The position numbers were made by a program, and so were the translations under genes. Shown piece after piece: positions 22,803-31,760 of a stretch of DNA of 64,000 nucleotides. The DNA comes from Synaphobranchus kaupii (taxonomy: Eukaryota > Chordata > Actinopteri > Anguilliformes > Synaphobranchidae), in contig CM056389.1 in NCBI GenBank assembly GCA_029718625.1, positions 17,151,670-17,215,669 on the forward strand. Direction: 5' to 3'. The notes under the pieces are model-generated. The model worked only from the letters and a program-made list of their open reading frames with translations. It was not told the origin of the DNA and did no database searches. Each line of letters opens with the position of its first letter. Position 1 is the first letter of the stretch.

Positions 22803-23755
22803 TCCCTCTCTTGGAACGATAGGTGCATGCAGCTGCTAAGAGCCTATCGTTCCATCATCATAACAACCACACATTTGGACATTATATCATTGTACAATGA
22901 TAGCTGCATGAAAACAAGTGTCCTAATGGTTCACTAACCATCTTTAAAACAATTAGTCCATGTCCAGTTTACTAGTCCCATTGTGATGATCCGGTGTGGT
23001 GCAGACATTTATTATTTTTTTTTCACTGCTGTCATGGCACCTTGGTTCAGTCAATTCCTTCTCCAGTGTCAGGGTATCTGGACTGGCAAGGGAAGAAGCT
23101 CCCTGGACTTCCTTGGATAACATGCAGTGCTTATTCCCCTTAATGTTGTAACTGTGTGAGTGAAAGGCGGCCTAATTTGACAGTGTCTCTACCAATTCTG
23201 CACTGCGTGCGGGGGGCTCTGTCTCCTGTGACAGGCAGCTGGACGATCCACAGGCGGAAAAGTGCGGTCAAGACCTCTCTACTGACGGGCGGGGAAGCAC
23301 CTCTTTCCCTGTCGGAATCCGTTTTGGCTCCTTGAGCTCGGGTCCAGTTGGGTGGACTGCTGACGGCAGTCGCTTAGGCTAGCTTCCCATGGCAGGGTAT
23401 GGGTCCGGTTGCACTTGTGCCTCTGGGGGTCCTTCGGGGAGTGGCAGGAGAAGACTGTGGGACTTGAGGGTTTAGGCCTTATCACTCACAGCAACATGTG
23501 AAGAGGGGAACACTGCATGTTATAAGCACTTAGTCCATTCAGGGGAACCTTACGGACAGGATTTACTATCCACAAGATTGCCAGTCCAAATAATTACCTG
23601 AATAGGGCAGACTTGTCCACAAGTGCCCAGGAACAGCATTGGAGGGGGCACCTACACTTTAAAAAAGGGACTTAAAAACATGGGCATTGTCTTATGTTAA
23701 AAGGTGGTGGTAGGGATGTGGGGGGGTGGTAAGGGGGGGGGGGGGCAGGGGCAGG
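22803..23755 (-). repeat. Internal tandem duplication, copy B
   Basis: Partner of copy A. In element orientation it starts after the ORF and ends with hairpin B (22813-22853) and polypurine tract B (22803-22812). G-runs at 22707-22722 and 23722-23745 occupy equivalent places. Confidence 0.85.
22813..22853 (-). other. RNA hairpin B
   Basis: Arms GGAACGATAGG (22813-22823) and CCTATCGTTCC (22843-22853), 11 perfect pairs, 19-nt loop again starting TGCATGCA. Compared with hairpin A, arm positions 2, 5 and 6 changed together with their partners. Confidence 0.8.
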
Positions 23756-23829
23756 CAGAGTGCCAGTTTTACCTCCTAGAACCCCAGTGTGGTTACTGGC
23801 AGTCCTTTGGCTGCAGAGGGCCACAGCGT

Positions 23830-25704
23830 TCAGCAAACCGGGATGACAGGAGGCATCCTGTCATCTTGCTTCTTCCGCACGTGGATGCCCCTTAACCACG
23901 CCCGTCTCATCTCTGTCCAGGGGTCTATGCCAGTTTTGGCTTTGGTTCCCTCTCTGGGCAGCTGGGCTGATCGTTGCTCGTAGGCATGCAGTCCATCACT
24001 GCTCTCCGAACACTTCTGATGTCGGAAAAGGGCTCTTGCACTCTCCCTGGATGACGTGTGTGTGCGAAGTTTGCAGGTGTGGCTCGGGGGTGGAGAGACG
24101 AGGGTGGGGGAAACTGTTGTGCTAAATTGGCTGCTTTCATCTTGCCTTGGATTGCAAGACAACACTCTGGCGGAGACTTTGAGGGCCAGAGGAGTCGTAA
24201 AACGGCCGGGGGTTGGCTTCCTGCTCCGTTTCTCCCGGGGTCTCTTTACAGCTCTGATAGGGGAGCGAGACTTTCGCAGAAGTCCCCCTATCTCCTCCAT
24301 CACAGGAACTGTGGAAGTGGGAGAGTCCACAGAGCACACCCCTTCTGTCTGTGCAGCAGACAGAGGTTCCCCGGATTCAGCAGGAGGGGAAGAAAAGTCC
24401 ACAAGGGGTGGGGTGGGGTCCTCGGCCTGGGTGGACTTTTCTGTGGGGGCTGACTCCACCTGTTGGGGTGCGTAGACCTCTCCACCTGGCAGGGCTGATG
24501 GGCCTGTAGAAGCCGGTTCCGCGTCCTGCGGTTCAATGGTCTCCTCACCAGGCTGGGCTGCTGTGTCTGCAGTAGCAGGTTCTGCCCCCAGGGGTTCGAC
24601 GGTCTCCTCACCAGGCTGGGCTGCTGTGTCTGCAGTAGCAGGTTCTGCCTCCAGGGGTTTGACGGTCTCCTCACCAGGCTGGGCTGCTGTGTCTGCAGTA
24701 GCAGGTTCTGCCTCCAGGGGTTTGACGGTCTCCTCACCAGGCTGGGCTGCTGTGTCTGCAGTAGCAGGTTCTGCCTCCAGGGGTTTGACGGTCTCCTCAC
24801 CAGGCTGGGCTGCTGTGTCTGCAGTAGCAGGTTCTGCCTCCAGGGGTTTGACGGTCTCCTCACCAGGCTGGGCTGCTGTGTCTGCAGTAGCAGGTTCTGC
24901 CTCCAGGGGTTCGACGGTCTCCTCACCAGGCTGGGCTGCTGTGTCTGCAGTAGCAGGTTCTGCCTCCAGGGGTTCGACGGTCTCCTCACCTGGCTCAGCT
25001 GAGAGGACTGCAGCAGCGGATTCCACGTCCTGTGGGGTCACATCCTCTGTGGTGGCTGGTGTGATACAAAACACAGAGCTGTTTCCCCCAAATTCCTCCA
25101 GGGAAGGGGGGCTCACCAGGGGGGCGGCTACATTGTCTGTGGAGGTGACAAAATCCACAGAATTGTCCAAGCCTGAAGGGGGTGGGGATGAGTCAATGGA
25201 GAGTGCTGTATTGTCCTCGGTGGGGGGTGGTGCCTGGGTTATGGCTGGAATGGCGCCATGCACTGCTCCTTCCAGCGCATGCTGGACTGCCACAGAAGAA
25301 ACTGGTTTGGCAGTAACTCCTGACTTAGAGTGGTGCTTTTCCCAAGCCAGTTTCCACATCTGGTTTACCTCCTCCCATGCCTGCTTTGACCGCCAGAGGT
25401 AGAGAAAATGTTGTCTTTTCTCTAGGTACGACCTTATCCCTTGGACAATCTTGCGCTTGGTTTCATCACTATCTGGAGAAATCAGATAGTCCAAATACTC
25501 AGTCCGCAGGTTGTAAAGGGCCTCCTCCTTCAGCTGGTCCATTGCCTTGAGCTGTTCTGCAAATTTTGGGCACTGGGCTATCAAATATTGCCGTTCTGAT
25601 AACATGAGATACCACTGCTGATCCAGCCTTGACTGGCCAGGGAATGCTGGTAGGTTAGCAGTGGAGGGTAAATGAGGCATCTCTCTCTTTGTCTGGTATG
25701 CCAT
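23830..25704 (-). CDS. Gag-position ORF of the LTR element, 624 aa, repeat-bearing, novel
   Basis: The only long protein of the element, starting 141 nt after the primer-binding site, where gag is expected. Residues 1-130 are charged and rich in Leu, Trp and Tyr (for example QQWYLMLSERQYLIAQCPKF), probably helical. Residues 131-237 are Pro/Ser/Thr-rich. Residues 238-384 are seven 21-residue repeats of the type PGEETVEPLEAEPATADTAA + Q. Residues 385-405 are an eighth, diverged, and a weaker ninth follows. Residues 477-496 are strongly basic (RKSRSPIRAVKRPREKRSRK), a possible nucleic-acid-binding or nuclear-targeting patch. No CCHC knuckle, protease or polymerase motif is seen. No stop interrupts it. 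The role as a gag-like or accessory protein is inferred from position only; I recognise no homologue. Confidence 0.75.
   Translation of the reverse strand: MAYQTKREMPHLPSTANLPAFPGQSRLDQQWYLMLSERQYLIAQCPKFAEQLKAMDQLKEEALYNLRTEYLDYLISPDSDETKRKIVQGIRSYLEKRQHFLYLWRSKQAWEEVNQMWKLAWEKHHSKSGVTAKPVSSVAVQHALEGAVHGAIPAITQAPPPTEDNTALSIDSSPPPSGLDNSVDFVTSTDNVAAPLVSPPSLEEFGGNSSVFCITPATTEDVTPQDVESAAAVLSAEPGEETVEPLEAEPATADTAAQPGEETVEPLEAEPATADTAAQPGEETVKPLEAEPATADTAAQPGEETVKPLEAEPATADTAAQPGEETVKPLEAEPATADTAAQPGEETVKPLEAEPATADTAAQPGEETVEPLGAEPATADTAAQPGEETIEPQDAEPASTGPSALPGGEVYAPQQVESAPTEKSTQAEDPTPPLVDFSSPPAESGEPLSAAQTEGVCSVDSPTSTVPVMEEIGGLLRKSRSPIRAVKRPREKRSRKPTPGRFTTPLALKVSARVLSCNPRQDESSQFSTTVSPTLVSPPPSHTCKLRTHTSSRESARALFRHQKCSESSDGLHAYEQRSAQLPREGTKAKTGIDPWTEMRRAWLRGIHVRKKQDDRMPPVIPVC
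24530..25000 (-). repeat. 63-bp coding minisatellite inside the ORF, eight units
   Basis: CTCCTCACC starts at 24541, 24604, 24667, 24730, 24793, 24856, 24919 and 24982, an exact 63-bp period that keeps the frame (21 codons). Inner units are almost identical; the edge units diverge. The main variable codon toggles Glu/Lys. Confidence 0.96.
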
Positions 25705-25845
25705 AATAATATTTTAAAAAATTTAAAAAATAAATAAATAAAATCAATAAATCTAAGACCAGTCGATTAGAAAAAGATTTGAACTTGTCTCAGAGTTTAC
25801 CGCAGTTTACTCAATAGCAAAATTTAGTATGCTATAGGACAACCT

Positions 25846-25863
25846 ATCTCGGTGGGACCTCCA
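25846..25863 (-). other. Primer-binding site for tRNA-Gln
   Basis: The plus strand reads ATCTCGGTGGGACCTCCA, which is the 3' end of a vertebrate tRNA-Gln (TTG) with CCA as I know it. The minus strand is therefore complementary over 18 nt. It lies 4 nt from the 5' LTR and fixes the element's orientation. Confidence 0.88.
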
Positions 25864-25867
25864 ATTA

Positions 25868-26611
25868 TGTCGGGTAAGTGAGGACTAGGTAAAATGTGTA
25901 TTTTCTGAATCCAGCGGTTCCAACAGTCAATACCCTTGTTAAAACGTTCGGCACTCTGAATACTGAACACAAGCGATATTGCGTGCTAGAACCCCTCACT
26001 TAACCTACATTCAAAATAAGTTTTACGTGATTTAATTGAATTATTATTATTAAAAATTACAATCATCAATTAAATCGCCAAATTCGTTAATAGGTAAGTC
26101 GAACTGTAACCTGGTGGATCAACTAACAAGCCAAAACAAAGTCTAAATCAGGTCTTGAGATTAAGTAATTTTATTAAATGAAAACATTCAATTAGAATAA
26201 TGACTGGGAATCATACATTCACAAAGGATTGTAGGCTGACTACTTATAATTCACAAAAGTGAAGACATTAAACCAGACATTAATTGGGAAATATACCAGA
26301 AAAGAGAGAGATAAGCCAAAAATTGTCAAATTATTTACCCTCCAGCGGAACAGGAACAAAAGGAAACGCACGAGGAACCAAAAAGAATGACTTCTTCACA
26401 CAAACTCCACAATTGACTAACTTCTTTTTCTGCGGTACACTCATAAAATACCTCCACAGGAAGACCATCCCTGTCCTGATTGGGTTAAGGTGTGGGGGAG
26501 GGGGGGGGAGAGGGGTCATTTATGACAGACTGGCTTATCTTTGATGGGGGGTTGAGAATGAGAGAGAGAGACAGAGATAGAGAGAAGGGGGGAAATATTA
26601 GATATCCTACA
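25868..26611 (-). repeat. 5' LTR of the LTR element
   Basis: 744 bp, TG...CA, matching the 3' LTR apart from one G in a homopolymer. The reading frame from its start resembles that in the other LTR simply because the DNA is the same; it is not a gene. Confidence 0.93.
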
Positions 26612-27230
26612 GTCTTCAGGCCTCGACGGAATGCAGGCAGGGTTGGAGTAGAACGTAGGGGAATGGGAAGTTCATTCCACCACTGAGGTGCTAATGTGGA
26701 AAAACTCCGCAGTCGGGACAAGCGAGAGCCTTTGACACGGAGGGGGGGAAGTGCCAGTCGCCCTGCTGTAGAAGAGCGAAGTGGTCGAGCAGGAACATAG
26801 TTCTGGATTAAGTCCTGCAGGTAGGCGGGGCCTGTCCTATTTGCTGCAGTGTAGGCCAGGGTCAGAACTTTGAACCTGATCCTGGCTGCAACTGGCAGCC
26901 AGTGGAGAGACCTCAGCAGGGGGGTTACGTGGGAAAATTTCGGGAGGTTGAACACAAGCCGGGCAGCTGCATTCTGGATGAGTTGAAGAGGCAGAATGGC
27001 GCAGGCCGGTAGGCTTGCGAGCAGGGAGTTGCAGTAGTCCAGGCGTGAGGTGACCATGGTCTGGACAAGAAGCTGGGTGGAGTAGGTGGTCAGGTACGGT
27101 CGAATCCTCCTGATGTTGTACAGGAGGAACCTGCAGGACCGTGCCGTCGCCCTGATGTGCTCTTTGAAGTCCAGCCGGTCGTCCAGGACCACCCCCAGGT
27201 TCCTTGCAGAGCGGGAGGCAGCCACCGCGT
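26612..27230 (-). mobile_element. L2-clade LINE, 5' part, with open RT C-terminal frame
   Basis: Resumes the L2 copy broken at 21022. On the minus strand it encodes an unbroken stretch of about 205 codons: ARNLGVVLDDRLDFKEHI, then TSRLDYCNSLLASLPAC, then LRSLHWLPVAARIRFKVLTL and PQWWNELPIPLRS. These are the RT thumb/C-terminal region of L2-type ORF2. The YADD box is not included because the copy is 5'-truncated at about 27230. The frame is intact where the 11697 copy is shifted, so this copy is the younger or better preserved. Confidence 0.85.
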
Positions 27231-27915
27231 TTGATATCGGGACTGATCCAGGGCTGCAGGCAATCCTCAGGGGGCCGCCAGGGAAGGGAAGGAGAAGAGG
27301 ACGCAGGGGAGGAGGAGTAGAGGTAGCGACTGAAGAGGCTGAGTGGGTCCGGTGCTCCGTTCCGACTGGACAGAGACTGTGCGCGTGTGGAGAAGGGTCA
27401 CGGAGGCGGAGTTTGCGCGTGTGTCGACAGGGCTCGGAGTGGAACAGATGCGATCCGAGAGACGCGTCGCTCTGCGGAAGTGGAGTTGCTCTCATTGTCT
27501 TTTAGACCCACGTATCTACCGTGAAACAGAAACAGGACTTTGGAAGGGAAGGATCTGCCGAAACGGCTTTGTCCCTGCAGCTGTTGGACTGCTTAATGAC
27601 ACTGGACGTCTGAAAACAGCGGGGGCGGATGAGGAACTGTTGTTGCTTTTGATGCTCAATTTTTCAACATAATTAATAATTGGTTAATTTAATTTGATAT
27701 TAATAGTAAAAATTATAATAGTAATTTTATTCATAATCATATTTCACTCCAGTCATGCCTTCACTTATGTGAGACATCTGATTCAATTGAATGTATTTAT
27801 TGAACATGTCTGTGTTTTGTGGGTCTGCCCCACTGTATTTGTCTTTTTTGTTGTTGGCAACTACAACTGAAGTTCCCTCACAGGAAAATAAAGGTTATTC
27901 TATTCTATTTTATTC
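27231..27915 (+). mobile_element. LINE remnant with (TTCTA)n tail
   Basis: Near the start a frame reads GPPGKGRRRGRRGGG, like the basic segment before many fish LINE endonucleases. Near 27500-27590 a frame reads RICRNGFVPAAVGLLND, like the extreme C-terminus of several fish LINE proteins. The end, CAGGAAAATAAAGGTTATTC and then TCTAT repeats, fits a LINE 3' end. The middle is missing, so this is a deletion relic. Clade not assigned. Confidence 0.5.
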
Positions 27916-27920
27916 TATTG

Positions 27921-29914
27921 TATAACACTCACTATCTGGCCTTGAACATGGATCCTAATGCCATGGAAAATACCGAGGTAGGCCTTTTACAACACTGACT
28001 TGGGAAGATTTTGTTTTGTTTTGCCGTCTTGGTGAGACAAATCACCGTTTGTCTATGGAAATAAGCTACCCAGCCCGAAGTAGCACAGCTGCTTTTACAA
28101 ATCAACATTTTTCACCTCACAAAGAACCATTTTCACTGTCAGACAGGCAATATCTGGGATAGCGGCTGGGAAAAAAAAGGTTGCTTCGCAGCCCGTGCTG
28201 CTACATAAATTTAATTAATATAGTACTCGCGGATCCTGCTGAAGTTAGGGCTCTGAAAATGTTGACCATAGCTAAGAGCATATTTCCTTCTGGAAAACAG
28301 TGTGTGTGTGTGTATGTGTGTGTGTGTGCGTGTGTGTAAATTAATGGGATGTGCTGGCCAGTCAGCATATTGTGAATGTGCTATCACTGCACATTTAATC
28401 GATCTAAACAACCGCTTAATGCATTGCTCTCGGATTCAAGGAGCAGGGCCAGAGCCTGCAAGGGACTGGCTGAGGTATAAATCTGAGCCCTGGGAGAATG
28501 CTGGTGAGGGCCCTGTGGTCAGCCAAGGTGGAAATCAAATGCTATTATTGAGGAGCCGTGGGGAGGCAGGCCTGTAATTAATCAATCCAGTCCGCTCAAT
28601 ATCGGCATCTCTCCAAATGGCCTCTCACAATCTACATCTTAGGCGTGTTGCTGTATGTATTTTGTGATTTTGGTACCGGTTATTAATGTGAATGCTCATC
28701 TGTACTTGTGTATTTCTTTTGCATTTATTAAGGTCCTGTACACTAAGTAATCTTGGATATTGATGTCTACTAATTCACGGAGTACTAGTATTTATTTTTA
28801 AAGGAGCTATATGTAACACATTTACTGTACTAAATCATAAAATTACCATGATATGTCATCAGAGATTAAGGAAACGTGCTAAGTCGAAATACTGGCTTCT
28901 CCGACAACAATGCTACAGCCAGTATGTTCTCCTTTGAAATTTCCATTCCGGGTCGGAACGTCTGTATTTGTTTTGGCCTGTGTGATTCACTATTCTCAGA
29001 GTTGACTCCGAGTCCACTGCCCATTACGAACAACCAGATGTACTCCGGCACTCAGACAGCCGATTTACAAATGCCTAAGCTAAGTTCAACATTGTTTCCA
29101 TTTAGCTAGCTAGCTAAAGATTTTAATATATATATGTATATAGTTACTCGCTAAATATACCACTAACGTTAGCTTATGTGTGACCGTAAACATAGCCAGC
29201 CATGCATCTAGCTAACATTGACAGAGTTATAAAAAATCCACATGAGCTGGTTTATAATTTGCAAACAATAAATAATAAACAAATTGCATTACATTTGTAT
29301 ATTAATATGTTAAATGTGCTGAGAATGGTCATATCTGATGCAGTTAAACTCTCTGATTTCAGTGCACAGAATTGGTATTTACTGAAAATGTATTGAAATT
29401 AATGTATTATCAAGATCAACAATGCAATGTCAATATTATCAAAAATATATGGAAAAACTTATTTTCACTCTCAAATATTGCAAGATTTATAAAAAAATCC
29501 ACTGCTGTGAAATATGTTTATCATTCTATTTTCTTAAAAAAGTCCACATATTTACAAATGTTGCAAGGAAATCAATTTCCATGAGGGAAAACCGTTTCCC
29601 TCCCCTCTTTCTGTAAAATCAATATGGGTGTTTCTGCATCTTGGATGTAATTGCGTTTCCCCAGTTCCTTTTGTACCCTGGTTTCAGATGTGCTGAATGC
29701 ATAGCTCATTCCACACTTGCAATCCGACCTCCCGCTTTGTGCCACTATGGTCAGACGTAAACCTAACGACGGAAAGGGCATGAGACCAGGCTGAAAATAA
29801 GACCGACCATTAAACTTCAAAAGTGACAGTTTTGTGTCAAAGCTGACCTTTGCAGTTCAATTTTCATCAAAGTGGAGTTTAATATTCCTTCAGATGGAAT
29901 GGCCAAAGATTACT
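27921..29914. other. No gene recognised
   Basis: A short GT run lies at 28302-28338 and a GCTAGCTAGCTA word at 29104-29115. Otherwise no feature seen. Confidence 0.5.
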
Positions 29915-29990
29915 CTTTAATAGTAATGCGTCAGATAGCCAAGCAAGCCTTGCGAGCCTTGCTTGGCTATCTGATGCATTACTGTTAAAG
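29915..29990. repeat. 33-bp hairpin, pre-miRNA-sized
   Basis: Arms 29915-29947 and 29958-29990 pair over 33 positions with a 10-nt loop. The two non-Watson-Crick positions are both G-T on the plus strand, so a plus-strand RNA would be paired throughout. It may be a small palindromic MITE; expression is unknown. Confidence 0.75.
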
Positions 29991-30023
29991 ACATTTATCT
30001 AGCTTGTTGTAAAGTGTATCATT

Positions 30024-30025
<2 letters not shown>

Positions 30026-30070
<45 letters not shown>
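30026..30070. repeat. (GT)n microsatellite
   Basis: About 22 perfect GT units between two hairpins. Confidence 0.95.
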
Positions 30071-30073
<3 letters not shown>

Positions 30074-30144
30074 CAGTTCAAAAGCAGGACTTGCTTATCG
30101 TTCACTGGCTCAAAATTTTCAAGTGAAAAGCTAGTAAGAAAGTT

Positions 30145-30244
30145 AATGTAAATATCCCAAATTCTAGATTTAAAATTTAATTGTAAATCTACGTAACTAG
30201 ATTTACAATTAAATTTTAAATATAGAATTTGGGATATTTACATT
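30145..30244. repeat. 46-bp AT-rich palindrome
   Basis: Arms 30145-30190 and 30199-30244 match with one mismatch; the loop is ACGTAACT. AT-rich palindromes like this are often foldback MITEs. Confidence 0.8.
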
Positions 30245-31629
30245 ATTTTTCTCCTGTTAAGCATTGATTGCTGGTCATGATTACAGTTGCAGTACTTTCC
30301 AGTGAGAACTTAAAAATGATTATTTTTAAATGTTATTTTCACACACCCACAGCATCATGTCTTGTATTCCATTGTGTGACAAAGATTGACAAGGACAGGA
30401 AAGGCTAACCCTGAACCGATATACAGTATTTGAGAGATTTACCAATGTAGGGAAGATTTATAGAGTCGAGCTGGAATGAGCAGGTTTCCCCAGAGAGAGA
30501 AACGCAGAAGCGCAAGCTTGTTCTGGCGCCTTCTAATCTCATGGCTATACTTGCCAGCTTAATTTCACCACTGTATTGCATATCATTTAAATTTAAATAG
30601 CATTGCTAACATGGACAATAATCCTACATAGGCTTGTTTTTTTGTAATCTTTTCTGAATGTTGTTTTTTTTTAAATACTGCTTCTTATCACTCTATTTTG
30701 TCTTTGCTTGTATGTGAGTGTATATGCTGCCTTCTCCTGTATGCAGATTAGTAGCAATTCCAGTGAAATCGGTGACCTCTGGGTCACTGTGTTCAAGGGC
30801 CATCAGCAGAGAGTGGGGGAAGAGGAACATAAATACTTTTCAATTTATTTATTAAACAATTTTTCGATAGAAATCAGTGAGTCAGTAGGCCTTTTTTCCC
30901 CCCAGTACATGAAGTAATAATTGAATCAGGCTTTTGTATCTTGACTGTGTTGTATATCAAACGCGTGAGAGGCTATATCTTAATAGCCCTTGCGTTCTTT
31001 TATCGGACCGCAAATGTTAATATGGCCAATCCGCTCACTGTTTGTGTCTGTGCCAGTTTGTGCTGGCTGTCCTGATCCACCAATGAGACGAAACCGTTCT
31101 GCGTGCGTAGTGCGTACGCGCTAGCATGTAACGGCCTTCGCCGACGCTCTCGCGGGAATGGACGAGCAGCGCGCCCTACGCTGGCCCTGACTGCAGGCCA
31201 GACAGGGCTGATGAGGGCTAAGGAGGGCCGACCTTCCCTACTCCGCCTGAGCTAGCTCTGAGCCAGCGCGGGAACGGACGGCGGCTATCGCATCTGTGAA
31301 TTCAAACTAAGTAAAGCCGAGGGAAACTAGGCCAGCCAAGCTCATCGTGTTGGGTAACAGATGGCAACCTTCACAACTGTCGGACATTTCCCGCCAGATT
31401 GTTCTGGGGATGTTCTTGTGGCTTTCGTTCATTGAGCCGAGGGTCTTAGGTAGACATTTCTTTCCAACCCTTGACCCAAGGAACGGCCTCAGTTTCAATG
31501 TTTTCAAGGGGTCTTACTCTTGCCTTTGTCAGAGGATATATTTTAGTATATTTCAAATTTATTATTGGGCAATTGTATACATGTAGGTTGATTGCTTCTA
31601 ATTTGATGGTGACTGTGAAACTGATTGTT
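30245..31629. other. Unassigned, with a small GC-rich block
   Basis: Within about 31085-31290 CpGs are frequent (for example GCGTACGCGC, GACGCTCTCGCGGG, GGAACGGACGGCGG), unlike the AT-rich surroundings. No coding frame or repeat is recognised. Confidence 0.4.
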
Positions 31630-31760
31630 TAATTGATTGTCCCCCCCTTGAGAAAGGCAATGTGCCGAAACGTCGGGAGGTAGCCTAACCGGTACGTAAA
31701 AATAAGAAGCTTTATAAGATAGATACCTTGAATTGTGTGCAGTCTCATTTATTTAAAATT
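31630..31760 (+). mobile_element. Retroelement end with hammerhead-like motif
   Basis: CTTGAGAAAGGCAATGTGCC followed by GAAACGTCGGG has the shape of a hammerhead core (GGC/GCC stem II, then GAAAC and GUC) seen in Penelope-like element ends. The CUGANGA box is imperfect. An AT-rich tail follows. Confidence 0.4.

Larger units (their letters stand above)
21023..26611 (-). mobile_element. Complete non-autonomous LTR retrotransposon (gag-like ORF only)
   Basis: A 5589-bp element on the minus strand, with everything needed in cis. It has two LTRs (21023-21765 and 25868-26611), both bounded by TG...CA, and a 4-bp target duplication. A primer-binding site lies at 25846-25863 and a polypurine tract at 21766-21775. 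The internal 4.1 kb encodes one 624-codon ORF near the 5' LTR. I find no protease, reverse transcriptase, RNase H, integrase or envelope. The LTRs differ only by one G in a homopolymer, so insertion is very recent. It entered an older L2 LINE. The layout recalls the gag-only TR-GAG elements described in plants; the protein and family are not ones I recognise. Confidence 0.92.

Noticed and set aside
24300..24989. 229-codon minus-strand frame in the repeat array
   Set aside because: Shifted-frame shadow of the same repeats.
24536..25402. 288-codon plus-strand frame opposite the LTR element ORF
   Set aside because: It exists because the 63-bp repeats keep all frames open. The minus-strand frame is longer, lies in the gag position and agrees with the primer site orientation.
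21766..25867. Hidden pol or env in the LTR element
   Set aside because: Both strands were read for reverse-transcriptase YxDD, integrase and protease motifs; none was found, and the 2-kb remainder is a non-coding duplication.
26485..27495. 336-codon minus-strand frame as a host gene
   Set aside because: Its middle 205 codons are L2 reverse-transcriptase C-terminus; both ends read through the LTR and unrelated flank.
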